A DNA stretch of 22,686 bases from JBCCDY01 sp039030555 (lineage in GTDB: Bacteria > Bacteroidota > Bacteroidia > Cytophagales > Cyclobacteriaceae). Positions 1-7,857 of the stretch are shown here, piece by piece. Location of the stretch: NCBI GenBank assembly GCA_039030555.1, contig JBCCDY010000036.1, positions 1 to 22,686 of the forward strand, read 5' to 3'. The notes below the pieces were generated by a model. The model was given only the letters and a program-made list of their open reading frames with translations. It was not told the origin of the DNA and ran no database searches. Each line of letters starts with the position of its first letter. The stretch's first letter is position 1. Made by a program: the position numbers and the translations under genes.

Positions 1-198
1 TTCACTAGCTGCTTTGTTTGTGAACGTTAGTGCCATAATATTAAAGGGATCGACCCCCTGTGCCCTCATGAGATGGACCATTCTCAAGGTAAGCACTCTA
101 GTTTTACCAGATCCTGCTCCAGCAATAAGCATACAAGGCCCTTCCGTGTTGATTACTCCTTCTTTTTGATTTGAGTTTAAGCTGTCCAAATAATCCAT
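1..198 (-). CDS. UvrD/PcrA-type ATP-dependent DNA helicase, N-terminal fragment
   Basis: Only the first 66 codons lie in the window; the rest runs off the left edge. The translation begins MDYLDSLNSNQKEGVINTEG, which carries the Q-motif region of superfamily 1 helicases. It continues with a Walker A loop AGAGSGKT near residues 27-34 and motif Ia, LTFTNKAA, near residues 58-65. These are the hallmarks of UvrD/PcrA/Rep 3'-5' helicases, which act in nucleotide excision repair, mismatch repair and removal of stalled polymerase. UvrD, PcrA and Rep cannot be told apart from this fragment. The ATG at 198-196 fits the normal family N-terminus. The gene is transcribed leftward, away from the DUF3109 gene. 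A tandem heptamer array starts 16 bases upstream of the start codon. Family assignment is secure; the exact orthologue is not. Confidence 0.9.
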   Translation of the reverse strand, partial: MDYLDSLNSNQKEGVINTEGPCMLIAGAGSGKTRVLTLRMVHLMRAQGVDPFNIMALTFTNKAASE

Positions 199-202
199 GC
201 TG

Positions 203-209
203 CAAGTTA
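203..209 (-). promoter_or_regulatory. Possible -7 element of the helicase gene (TAACTTG)
   Basis: On the minus strand TAACTTG lies four bases before the helicase ATG. It matches the Bacteroidota -7 consensus TAnnTTTG apart from one missing T. If it is used, the -33 region falls inside the heptamer array, where each unit supplies a TTG. This is an inference from spacing and similarity only. Confidence 0.3.
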
Positions 210-213
210 GTGG

Positions 214-346
214 TTAGCAATTAGCAATTAGCAATTAGCAATTAGCAATTAGCAATTAGCAATTAGCAATTAGCAATTAGCAATTAGCAATTAGCAATTA
301 GCAATTAGCAATTAGCAATTAGCAATTAGCAATTAGCAATTAGCAA
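214..346. repeat. Perfect heptanucleotide tandem array, 19 copies of TTAGCAA
   Basis: The 7-base unit TTAGCAA (TTGCTAA on the minus strand) is repeated 19 times without a mismatch (133 bases). A degenerate unit TTAGTGG precedes it at 207-213, and a partial unit follows at 347-349. Because 7 is not a multiple of 3, the array has stop codons in every frame on both strands, so it is not coding. It sits in the divergent region between the helicase gene and the DUF3109 gene, nearest the helicase start. Perfect identity over 19 units suggests recent expansion by replication slippage, so the copy number may vary between cells or strains. Confidence 0.97.
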
Positions 347-450
347 TTAATTCATAGTAGGGTTCTTTAAAAAAGTTCCATAAATACTGGTTTTCTTTAT
401 GTTCAAAGCATTCGATTTTCTGATTGATGATTATTGTTAGAGTTACAAAA

Positions 451-458
451 TACATTTG
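451..458 (+). promoter_or_regulatory. Possible -7 element TACATTTG upstream of the DUF3109 gene
   Basis: TACATTTG is a full match to TAnnTTTG and would give a leader of about 75 bases before the ATG at 540. No TTTG lies at the standard 19-base spacing. A second candidate, TATCTTCG at 528-535, lies four bases before the ATG. Which of the two is used cannot be decided from sequence. Confidence 0.35.
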
Positions 459-539
459 CCTCAACAGCATAATCATCCAATGCCTAACTACCAAAAAGCC
501 AAATGCTGAAAGCTAATAACGGAATGCTATCTTCGTACT

Positions 540-1100
540 ATGATCATTGTAGACGATGTAATCCTATCCGACGATATAAAGGAAGAATGCTTTGTTTGTG
601 ATTTGGAAAAATGTAAAGGAGCATGCTGTGTTGAAGGGGACTTAGGAGCACCTCTTGAAAAAGAAGAATTAAAAACAATAGAAGAAGCTTACGATAAAGT
701 AAAGCCTTATTTATCCGAAGAAGGTCTAAAAGCAATCCAAAAGCAAGGGCTCTATGTATTTGACGAAGAAGGGGATTTCAGTACTCCTACCGTATCGGGA
801 AAAGAGTGCGCTTATGCTTACTACGAAAAGAACGGGACTTTAAAATGTTCCTTTGAAAAAGCATATGAGGAAGGTTTATCCGAGTTTAAAAAACCTATAT
901 CCTGTCACTTATATCCTATAAGAGCTGATCAATACGGAAAAACCTTTGCCTTAAATTACCACCGTTGGGGAATATGTAGTCCTGCATGCACGTTAGGAGA
1001 ATCATTAAAAATCCCACTTTATAAATTCCTTAAAGAACCATTAACACGTAAATTTGGGGAGAGCTGGTATAAAAAATTGCTATCTCAGATTGAGCCTTAG
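540..1100 (+). CDS. DUF3109 family cysteine-cluster protein
   Basis: A 186-residue soluble protein matching the DUF3109 family, which is common in Bacteroidota and has no established function. It has ten cysteines: Cys17, 20, 25, 29 and 30 in a C-x2-C-x4-C-x3-CC arrangement near the N-terminus, then Cys90, 103, 122, 146 and 150. The pattern recalls the zinc/iron-cluster-like domains of the YkgJ group, so metal binding is a fair inference. No signal peptide or membrane segment is seen, so it is probably cytoplasmic. The start MIIVDDVILSDD is the usual family N-terminus and the length is normal. It stands alone: the helicase gene diverges on its left, and the SusC operon has its own promoter on the right. 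A TAnnTTTG-like box, TATCTTCG, ends four bases before the ATG. Confidence 0.85.
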   Translation: MIIVDDVILSDDIKEECFVCDLEKCKGACCVEGDLGAPLEKEELKTIEEAYDKVKPYLSEEGLKAIQKQGLYVFDEEGDFSTPTVSGKECAYAYYEKNGTLKCSFEKAYEEGLSEFKKPISCHLYPIRADQYGKTFALNYHRWGICSPACTLGESLKIPLYKFLKEPLTRKFGESWYKKLLSQIEP

Positions 1101-1276
1101 CTTTCAACAGAGTATCACTTAACTGCCTGACGCTTAATACAATGTTCTTTTTACGACTTTTCTTGAAATAAGAACAACCTTTATGTACTTCTGTATTCGG
1201 CAGTATTAAATTCTTCATATCCCTAATAGTTAGGTAAAAAATTCTTCATTTTATTTTCATCGCCTTCATTTTGTAT

Positions 1277-1284
1277 TACATTTG
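1277..1284 (+). promoter_or_regulatory. Predicted promoter -7 element of the susCD operon (TACATTTG)
   Basis: TACATTTG matches the Bacteroidota -7 consensus exactly and lies 51 bases before the SusC ATG. The region 19-23 bases further upstream is T-rich (around 1250-1257) without a clean TTTG. It is immediately followed by a palindrome at 1289-1305. Confidence 0.55.
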
Positions 1285-1288
1285 AAAT

Positions 1289-1305
1289 TAGAACAGAGTG
1301 TTCTA
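1289..1305. promoter_or_regulatory. 17-base palindrome at the susCD promoter, putative operator
   Basis: TAGAACA-GAG-TGTTCTA is a perfect inverted repeat with 7-base arms and a 3-base centre. It begins five bases after the -7 element, so it would cover or directly follow the transcription start. A repressor bound there would block initiation. It could instead be a small 5' hairpin of the mRNA. The binding protein is unknown. Confidence 0.45.
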
Positions 1306-1335
1306 TGTTTAATTGTTAACCTATTTTAATAAAGT

Positions 1336-4300
1336 ATGAGGAAGTTTTTACTCTTTAATTTTGTGCTTTCTTTATTACTAGTCTTCTCGGCTAGTGCTCA
1401 AGAACGCGCAGTATCCGGAAGGATTACTTCGGCCGAAGATGGCTCTGGTCTTCCTGGAGTTAACGTAGTACTCAAAGGTACTACCACGGGAACCGTTACC
1501 GATATAGACGGTAATTACAAGCTAAATGTTCCATCTGAAGGAGGAACTTTGGTCTTTTCTTTTATTGGACTAGCATCTCAGGAAGTTGAGATAGGAGCTA
1601 GATCAGTCCTTGATGTTCAAATGGCATCAGATGTAACTGAGCTAAGTGAAGTTGTTGTTCAGGCTTATGGAGCTCAATCCGAGAAGCTGAATATTCAACA
1701 GATCGAAACGGTAGGTAGTAAAGATTTTGAGAACTTTCCTGTGGTAAGTGCACAAGAGCTTTTGCAAGGGCAGGCTGCTGGTGTGCAGATTGCAGGAGGT
1801 TCAGGAGTTATTGGAGCACCGCAAGCAGTTAGAATTAGAGGTGTTGCTTCTATAAACTCGGGTACTCAACCACTTTATGTCATTGACGGTGTTCCTCTGA
1901 TAGATGGATCAGGTACTAATGCTCAAAATCAAGCTACTGCTCAATTAGGAGGTTCTGCACTTAACCCGCTGGCGGATATTAATCCGAATGATATCGAATC
2001 AATCACAGTATTGAAAGATGCTTCTGCTGTAGCACTTTATGGATCCAGAGGTGGAAATGGGGTGATTTTAATCACAACGAAGAAAGGTTCTGTTGGTGAA
2101 GCAACAGTTTTTTCAGCTGATTATTATACAGGATGGCAAACACCTACTGTTGTAAGACAAGTTCTTTCTCCGGATCAATGGAGACAGTTCAGAGCTAATA
2201 TTTCGACAGCACGTGGAACACCTAGTGCCCCTTCTTTACAAAATCAAGGAGGATTTAATTGGAGAAATGCGGCTATTCAAACTGGAAGGGTAAGTAATTA
2301 TTCTCTTTCAGCTAGAGGAGGTACCGATAAAACGGCTTTCTTTGTAGGTGGAACTCTCTTCGACAACGAGGGATATCAGGTTGGAAATGAATTAAATCGT
2401 CTAAGTGGACGTGTCAACATCACTCATGAAGCGAGTGATTTTGTAAAGTTTGGAACGAATATATCATTTACTCGGGGTATTACAGACCGTTTCTTTCAGG
2501 AAAACTCTACAGGGTCTCCACTCACGGTTGGTTTATTGCAACTTCCGGTATTAGAGCCGGTGGATGCAGATGGGAATGTAGTTGACGCTGGTTTTGGTAA
2601 CTTTATAGCTTCTCAGGAGCAAAATCTTTTAGAGCTTACCACCAACAGGCTTTTAGGTAACGCTTACGTGGAAATTTCACCTCTAGAAAATCTTGTACTT
2701 AGATCTGATTGGGGTTTTGACCGTGTTTCAACTTTTGATCAACGAAGAACTTTAGATCTGTTTGCAGCAGGAGGAGTGGCCACCCAAAGAGATTTCAGGG
2801 AAGATAAATGGCTCGTTACCAATACAGCTACTTACACCGCAACTTTTGGAGAATCAACGCTTACCCCTTTAGTTGGGTTTAGTTTTGAAGAGTCGGATCA
2901 AAGGAGAGTAACGGCACAAACTTCAGGTTTTATTTCAGATGCTCTTCCTAATGTAGCATCAGGTGCAACACCGTTAACGACGTCTTCACAGGGTACAAAC
3001 TGGGCTTTGTGGGGATTTTTCGGAAGAGTTAACTATAACTATAAAAATAGATATCTCTTGGAAGCTAGTGTTAGAGGTGATGGTTCTTCCCGATTCGGAG
3101 CGAACAACCGTTATGGAGTGTTCTGGTCTGTTTCCGGGGGATGGATATTTTCAGATGAAGATTTTTTCCCAAGCAACAGCATTATTTCTTTTGGAAAGTT
3201 AAGTTCTAGTTATGGGGTTACCGGTAATGATCGTATCACTAACTTTGCCTCTTTGGGTCTTTTTCAAGCGGGTAATGATTATGCGGGAGTACCAGGACTT
3301 GAAGCATCTCAGCCAGCTAATCCTGATTTAACTTGGGAGGAAACAGCTCAGTTTGATGTGAATTTGAACGTTAATTTTTTAAATGATCGCATCAGATTAG
3401 ATGCGAGTTATTACCGAAAGGTCACTACGGAGCTTTTATTAAACGTACCTGTTCCGGCAACAACTGGGTTTCCTTCCATAACACAAAATGCGGGAGAACT
3501 GGTTAATCAGGGAACGGATTTAAGCTTATCAGTAGATGTAATCAATTCCGGTGATCTCACATGGACGGTAACAGCTAACGCTGCATATTTAAATAATGAA
3601 GTTACGGAATTACCAGAAGGATCATCTGAAGATCTAGATGGCAATAGGTTTGTTGCTTTGGCTGCATTTGGTCAACAAAGAGCTGTTGAAGGGGGATCGG
3701 TGTCAACTTTTTTCTTGAATCGTTTCGCGGGTATAAACCCTGCCAATGGAGAGCCCGAGTTTTTGAACCGTGAGGGTGAAGTCACAGGAACACTAACTAC
3801 AGCAGACCGGGTGATCGTTGGACAAGGTATTCCGGATTGGACTGGAGGATTAAACAGTGAATTGAGATATAAGAATTTTGATTTCAGAATATTCTTGAAT
3901 TTTGTAACCGGTAGTGATGTCTATGCTGCAGATCTTGAATTCAATCGTAATATTTTAAGTAGTGGTGGTTTTAACAACATTGTTAACAACTTAGATATCT
4001 GGACGCAGCCAGGTGACATTACACAGGCACCTGCACTTCAATCGGATGGTTTGGCTAATTTCGATAATGAATCAACTCAGCATTTGATTGATGCCAGTTT
4101 CTTAAGGGTAAGAAATATGACGCTTGGATACAGCGTTCCTAAATCAATACTGGAGGCATCGAAATTTTTAACCCGCGCAAGGGTATACGTATCCGGTACT
4201 AATCTTTTCACCTTTTTCAGTGATTTAAAAGATGATGTTGGATTGGATCCCGAAGTGAGTAATGCAGGTGTTGATCCTGGCGTAGCTCAGGGTGAAACAT

Positions 4301-4356
4301 TCTTTACTTCACCTCAGGCAAGAACATTTACCGTGGGTGTTTCACTTGGGTTTTAA
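1336..4356 (+). CDS. SusC/RagA-family TonB-linked outer membrane receptor
   Basis: A 1006-residue outer-membrane transporter that imports a ligand captured by its SusD partner, powered by TonB-ExbBD. Features in order: signal peptide (residues 1-21, ending SASA); a carboxypeptidase-regulatory-like beta-sandwich domain at about 26-100, beginning VSGRITSAEDG; a TonB-box-like stretch near LSEVVVQAYG (about 103-112); a plug domain at about 135-250 with the SusC signature PLYVIDGVP and the motif LKDASAVALYGSRGGNGVI; then a long beta-barrel with an aromatic C-terminal end (VGVSLGF). Length is normal for SusC. It is first in an operon with SusD 19 bases downstream and a lipoprotein gene after that. 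No glycoside hydrolase, peptidase, ECF sigma/anti-sigma pair or hybrid two-component sensor lies next to it, so the substrate (glycan, peptide or other) cannot be inferred. Confidence 0.96.
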   Translation: MRKFLLFNFVLSLLLVFSASAQERAVSGRITSAEDGSGLPGVNVVLKGTTTGTVTDIDGNYKLNVPSEGGTLVFSFIGLASQEVEIGARSVLDVQMASDVTELSEVVVQAYGAQSEKLNIQQIETVGSKDFENFPVVSAQELLQGQAAGVQIAGGSGVIGAPQAVRIRGVASINSGTQPLYVIDGVPLIDGSGTNAQNQATAQLGGSALNPLADINPNDIESITVLKDASAVALYGSRGGNGVILITTKKGSVGEATVFSADYYTGWQTPTVVRQVLSPDQWRQFRANISTARGTPSAPSLQNQGGFNWRNAAIQTGRVSNYSLSARGGTDKTAFFVGGTLFDNEGYQVGNELNRLSGRVNITHEASDFVKFGTNISFTRGITDRFFQENSTGSPLTVGLLQLPVLEPVDADGNVVDAGFGNFIASQEQNLLELTTNRLLGNAYVEISPLENLVLRSDWGFDRVSTFDQRRTLDLFAAGGVATQRDFREDKWLVTNTATYTATFGESTLTPLVGFSFEESDQRRVTAQTSGFISDALPNVASGATPLTTSSQGTNWALWGFFGRVNYNYKNRYLLEASVRGDGSSRFGANNRYGVFWSVSGGWIFSDEDFFPSNSIISFGKLSSSYGVTGNDRITNFASLGLFQAGNDYAGVPGLEASQPANPDLTWEETAQFDVNLNVNFLNDRIRLDASYYRKVTTELLLNVPVPATTGFPSITQNAGELVNQGTDLSLSVDVINSGDLTWTVTANAAYLNNEVTELPEGSSEDLDGNRFVALAAFGQQRAVEGGSVSTFFLNRFAGINPANGEPEFLNREGEVTGTLTTADRVIVGQGIPDWTGGLNSELRYKNFDFRIFLNFVTGSDVYAADLEFNRNILSSGGFNNIVNNLDIWTQPGDITQAPALQSDGLANFDNESTQHLIDASFLRVRNMTLGYSVPKSILEASKFLTRARVYVSGTNLFTFFSDLKDDVGLDPEVSNAGVDPGVAQGETFFTSPQARTFTVGVSLGF

Positions 4357-4375
4357 TTATAAGATTTTTATCAAG

Positions 4376-5818
4376 ATGAAAAAAATAATAATTCTTAGTT
4401 TAAGTATGGTTATGCTCTTCGGTTCATGCGAAGATGCTATTGACCTAACGCCGCAGCAATCATTATCGGATCAAGTCGTATTTACAGATCCGTTAGCTGC
4501 TCAAGGAGCCTTAATTGGTATTTATAATCAGATGCAGGATCTACATGTTTTTGGTTCAATGCCTCAAATTATTGCAGATTATGCTACTGATAATGTAAAC
4601 TTCGTTGGAACCTTTACAGGTCTCCAGGAAATAGATACCTATACATTGACTGCCGGATCTGGCGAAGTAAATGAAATGTGGCGAGACACCTATGAAGGTA
4701 TCTTAGGAGCAAATGCTATCATTGCAAATGCTTCAACAGTACCTACTTTAACAGCGGAAGAAGCTGGTCGTTTAGAAGGTGAGGCTCGCTTTATAAGAGC
4801 TGCTTTGTATTTTCAATTGATTAATTTCTTTGCTCAGCCTTTCCAGGTGGGTAACGGATCTTCACCTGGTGTTCCATTGTTCTTAGAACCATTCACAGGT
4901 GAGATTGTGTTATTACCCAGAAGTACGGTTGGTGAAGTTCACCAGCAAATTATTGCTGATTTGGATTTTGCGGCTGCCAATTTACCGAACTACAATGAGG
5001 TAACTTTTGGATTTGCCAGTGTGCAATCCGCTCAGGCGCTGGAGTCTCGTTTGAGACTATACAGGGGCGAGTTCGCAGAAGCAGCAGCACTAGCTGGATC
5101 GGTTATCGATGCAGGTTTTAATACTTTAGCCGCTGATTATTCGTTCTGGGATACTGCAAATCCTGAAATTATATTTGCTGTTGTAAATACGGCTATTGAT
5201 CCTCAATCTAATAATGATGCCGAATTAGGAAGTGGTAGCTTTGACGGATATTACGAAGGTAGTAATCAGGCCGGTAGAGGAGATTGTCCTCCAAGTGCTG
5301 ATCTGCTGGCTACTTTTGAAGCCGGAGATATAAGAGCAGAATTCTTTGAAGAAGATGCCACTTTTTCTGGTCTACCAGACATATTTACCTTGAAATATGA
5401 TAATGGAGCGACTGATGAAAGTGATTATCCGATGATTAGAATATCGGAAATTATTTTAACCCGCGCAGAAGCTTTGGTTGCCGAAAGTGGTACTGTAAAT
5501 ACGGATGCTATAGCACTCATGAATCAGATTAGAGAACGTGCCGGTCTTTCCGCATTAAGTGCTGGTGACTTTGCTAGCGGGGAAGAATTATTAGCTGCGA
5601 TTAGGAATGAAAGAAGATTGGAGCTTGCTTTTGAAGGCCATAGAAGAATGGATTTACTTCGAATCGGTGCTCCTCTTAGAACAGCAGCGAATGTTCCGGA
5701 CAATGCAGCTGGTGGTGGAGTAGGTGTTGTTGCGGGTGATGACCGAGCAATTTACCCGTTGCCACAGCGAGAGATTGATTTAAATGAGGGTGTTTTGGTT
5801 CAAAACCCAGGGTTCTAA
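4376..5818 (+). CDS. SusD/RagB-family surface nutrient-binding lipoprotein
   Basis: A 480-residue surface lipoprotein that acts as the lid of the SusC transporter. The start at 4376 (MKKIIILSLSMVMLFGSC) was chosen because it gives a lipoprotein signal peptide with lipobox FGSC and lipidated Cys18. A longer in-frame reading from 4292 would run back through the 3' end of susC and bury the signal. Acidic residues follow the cysteine (CEDAID), compatible with a surface-export signal of Bacteroidota lipoproteins. Typical SusD features are visible: an N-terminal helical (TPR-like) region, then RAEALVAESG...NQIRERAGL, the C-terminal signature NERRLELAFEGHRRMDLLR, and IYPLPQREIDLN near the end. It is followed after 18 bases by a third lipoprotein gene. 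The ligand is unknown. Confidence 0.95.
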   Translation: MKKIIILSLSMVMLFGSCEDAIDLTPQQSLSDQVVFTDPLAAQGALIGIYNQMQDLHVFGSMPQIIADYATDNVNFVGTFTGLQEIDTYTLTAGSGEVNEMWRDTYEGILGANAIIANASTVPTLTAEEAGRLEGEARFIRAALYFQLINFFAQPFQVGNGSSPGVPLFLEPFTGEIVLLPRSTVGEVHQQIIADLDFAAANLPNYNEVTFGFASVQSAQALESRLRLYRGEFAEAAALAGSVIDAGFNTLAADYSFWDTANPEIIFAVVNTAIDPQSNNDAELGSGSFDGYYEGSNQAGRGDCPPSADLLATFEAGDIRAEFFEEDATFSGLPDIFTLKYDNGATDESDYPMIRISEIILTRAEALVAESGTVNTDAIALMNQIRERAGLSALSAGDFASGEELLAAIRNERRLELAFEGHRRMDLLRIGAPLRTAANVPDNAAGGGVGVVAGDDRAIYPLPQREIDLNEGVLVQNPGF

Positions 5819-5836
5819 TTAGAATAAGTATATAGA

Positions 5837-7048
5837 ATGAAAAATACATTATACAATAAACTAAAAGCATTGGGGGTATTAACCCTGATGCTGTTTTCCA
5901 CGGGAATGTTGATAACATCTTGTGTAGAAGAAGATGATGGAAGTGATATTCAACCTACTTTACTCCCACCTGTTCTTGGTTTAGTTTCTTCAAGTTTTGT
6001 TGAGGAGATTCAGGAAGGTGAAACGGCAACAATTTTGATTGGTGCGTTTACAGGTGTTGATAGTGATGTTGATATCAATGCTACCTGGAGTATGACGGGT
6101 GCCATCAATATGACTGGTACGGCGACCATTCCAGCAGGAGAATTGACGGTAGGTGTTCCGATAACTTTGCCCGATGATCTTATAGCACAGGAAGATAGAA
6201 CAGTAACATTTACAGTTACAGGTGGGGATCTTCCCGTCAATGATCTTGAAATTAACGATAGAATACCAATTACTACTTCCGTAACAATAGTTGATAATGC
6301 AATAAACTTTGGCGTTTATTCTATAGATGAAATTGTTTTAGAAACTGATGGTATGTTACAAATTCCTTTGGATTTCGGGGGTGTTGAGGATTCTATTGAT
6401 GAAGTTTTAACAATAACTTTTGAGATCGATGCTAGTTCTACTGCTGTTGAAGGTGTTGATTTCACGATCGCTGAGAGTACTACATTTATGTATGATCCTG
6501 CTGTTGATACTGTTGAGGACTTTCCATCAATTAATATTACTTTAATTGATGATATCTTAGCTAATGATACGCTTGATCTTGTAATTAACATCTTAGATAT
6601 AACAGGCTCGGGGGAAGTTGTATTTATTGACACTGCAGCCAGTACGGCGACTTATCAAATTGTTAATGACTATAAATTGTTTAGTTTATCCGCAGATACT
6701 ATTTATGTGGATTCAGCTGCTTTTGCTGGTGGTTTTGAAGTAGATATACTACTTGGAGGACCTGGTTCTATAGCTCAACAGGCAAGTATTGAGTTTAATG
6801 AAGAGGCTGCTTTAACAGGTATTTTAGAACCTAATGTTTCTAATACTTTTATCTTCAATCCTGGTATTGAATCACAAACGTATAGTGCTTCACTTGACCC
6901 TGCAGCATTTACTTTTGATCCCATGGGTGGCGATACTACCTTTTTCCAAATTAATTTGGAAAATGTAGGTAGTTTGAACAATGATGAAGAAATCATGATA
7001 AATGATATGTCAGACACCTTTATTCTAGGATTAATTGATCCTGAATGA
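5837..7048 (+). CDS. Acidic surface lipoprotein with Calx-beta-like repeats, third gene of the susCD operon
   Basis: A 403-residue predicted lipoprotein in the position where SusE/SusF-like surface binding proteins often sit. The N-terminus has a lipobox ITSC with Cys29, followed by VEEDDGSD, an acidic tract compatible with display on the cell surface. The mature part is almost all beta-strand and looks like three sandwich units of about 110-130 residues. The middle one carries STAVEGVDFTI, which resembles Calx-beta domains. The mature chain is extremely acidic: I count only one Lys (DYK), two Arg (EDR, NDR) and no His against roughly 65-70 Asp/Glu. The aspartates and the Calx-beta resemblance make calcium binding possible. 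No catalytic motif is recognised. The likely role is ligand capture next to SusD, inferred from position. A terminator follows directly. Confidence 0.75.
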   Translation: MKNTLYNKLKALGVLTLMLFSTGMLITSCVEEDDGSDIQPTLLPPVLGLVSSSFVEEIQEGETATILIGAFTGVDSDVDINATWSMTGAINMTGTATIPAGELTVGVPITLPDDLIAQEDRTVTFTVTGGDLPVNDLEINDRIPITTSVTIVDNAINFGVYSIDEIVLETDGMLQIPLDFGGVEDSIDEVLTITFEIDASSTAVEGVDFTIAESTTFMYDPAVDTVEDFPSINITLIDDILANDTLDLVINILDITGSGEVVFIDTAASTATYQIVNDYKLFSLSADTIYVDSAAFAGGFEVDILLGGPGSIAQQASIEFNEEAALTGILEPNVSNTFIFNPGIESQTYSASLDPAAFTFDPMGGDTTFFQINLENVGSLNNDEEIMINDMSDTFILGLIDPE

Positions 7049-7073
7049 TAAAGTGGAATAATATTTGATTATT

Positions 7074-7107
7074 AAAAGCGAGGCTAATTGGTAGCTTCGC
7101 TTTTTTT
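7074..7107 (+). terminator. Intrinsic terminator of the susCD-lipoprotein operon
   Basis: AAAGCGAGGCT at 7075-7085 pairs with AGCTTCGCTTT at 7093-7103 (11 pairs, one G-U). The loop is 7 bases, and a T-run continues to 7107. It begins about 25 bases after the stop codon and separates this operon from the next gene. Confidence 0.9.
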
Positions 7108-7127
7108 ATTTAACCTAATTTATATCA

Positions 7128-7853
7128 ATGAAGAGGTATATTTTTTCCATTTTAACTTGTTTTTTATTTGTATTCAATGGCTTGTCGCAAGCTAATGATG
7201 GTATGGTCACTGATGCCACGATAGACATGGATTTGGATGGTTTAATCAATGTGGGAGACTTAGGTAATGTTGATATAGCACCTGGTAAGACCATTGGCAC
7301 ACCATTTTTAGATAAAGATTGGTTAATAGGAAAGGTTTACACGAAGAAGGGACCAATCGTTGAAAATGTAGCCCTGAACTTAGATTTATACACCAATCGT
7401 GTTCTCATGAAGCGATCAGAAGGAGCGGTATTTAAACTAAATTCGTCTAAATTAAAAGCACTAGAGGTATCTCCCAAAAATGATGACAGAACTTATTTTT
7501 TTAAAAGTATCCCCGCTGATTCGGTAGAAGGTATCTATGAAGATAAGTTTTATGAGGTTCTTTATCGTCCTGATAATCTGATTTTAAAATCACATAACAA
7601 GAATTATAAGAAAGCTGATTTTAAAAGGGCATATGGATCTGGTAATACACAAGACGAGTTCAAAAATGTTTATAAATATTATGTTAAAGGTGAAGATGGG
7701 ATATATCGAAAGATTACACTTGGTAAAAAATCTTTAATAAAGAAAATAGGCTCAGAAAAGGGTGGATTGATTGCAGACTATGCAAAGAAAAATAAGTTCG
7801 TTGTGTTAGATGAAAACTCTCTATTAGAATTGGTGAATAACAGCTTAAATTAG
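7128..7853 (+). CDS. Exported protein of unknown function
   Basis: A 241-residue protein I do not recognise as a named family. It has a clear signal peptide (MKRYIFSILTCFLFVFNGLS, cut around residue 20) and no lipobox, so a periplasmic or secreted location is likely. The middle (GTPFLDKDWLIGKVYTKKGP, then a beta-rich LNLDLYTNRVLMKR segment) loosely recalls a widespread uncharacterised Bacteroidota type of secreted protein with a G-x-P-(F/Y)-L start and repeated strands. That resemblance is from memory and weak. The C-terminal half is rich in Lys and Tyr (YKKADFKRAYG, YKYYVKG, KKSLIKKIG). The ATG lies 20 bases after the preceding terminator. The promoter is not obvious: TAATTTAT upstream is a poor match. 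It ends four bases from the convergent stop codon of the next gene. Confidence 0.7.
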   Translation: MKRYIFSILTCFLFVFNGLSQANDGMVTDATIDMDLDGLINVGDLGNVDIAPGKTIGTPFLDKDWLIGKVYTKKGPIVENVALNLDLYTNRVLMKRSEGAVFKLNSSKLKALEVSPKNDDRTYFFKSIPADSVEGIYEDKFYEVLYRPDNLILKSHNKNYKKADFKRAYGSGNTQDEFKNVYKYYVKGEDGIYRKITLGKKSLIKKIGSEKGGLIADYAKKNKFVVLDENSLLELVNNSLN

Positions 7854-7857
7854 TAAA

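Noticed and set aside
207..346. CRISPR-like array
   Set aside because: The units are 7 bases, contiguous and without spacers; this is a simple tandem repeat.
1030..1218. Minus-strand open reading frame covering the gap before susC
   Set aside because: It has no recognisable protein features, overlaps the DUF3109 3' end and has no promoter or conserved start; the gap is better read as non-coding.
4292..4375. Upstream extension of the SusD reading frame
   Set aside because: It overlaps the end of susC and would place a lipoprotein signal peptide inside the chain; the ATG at 4376 restores a normal lipoprotein start.
6010..7017. Several minus-strand open reading frames inside the acidic lipoprotein gene
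   Set aside because: They are Ser/Ile/Val-rich products of the opposite strand of an Asp/Glu/Thr-rich gene, without signal or domain features.
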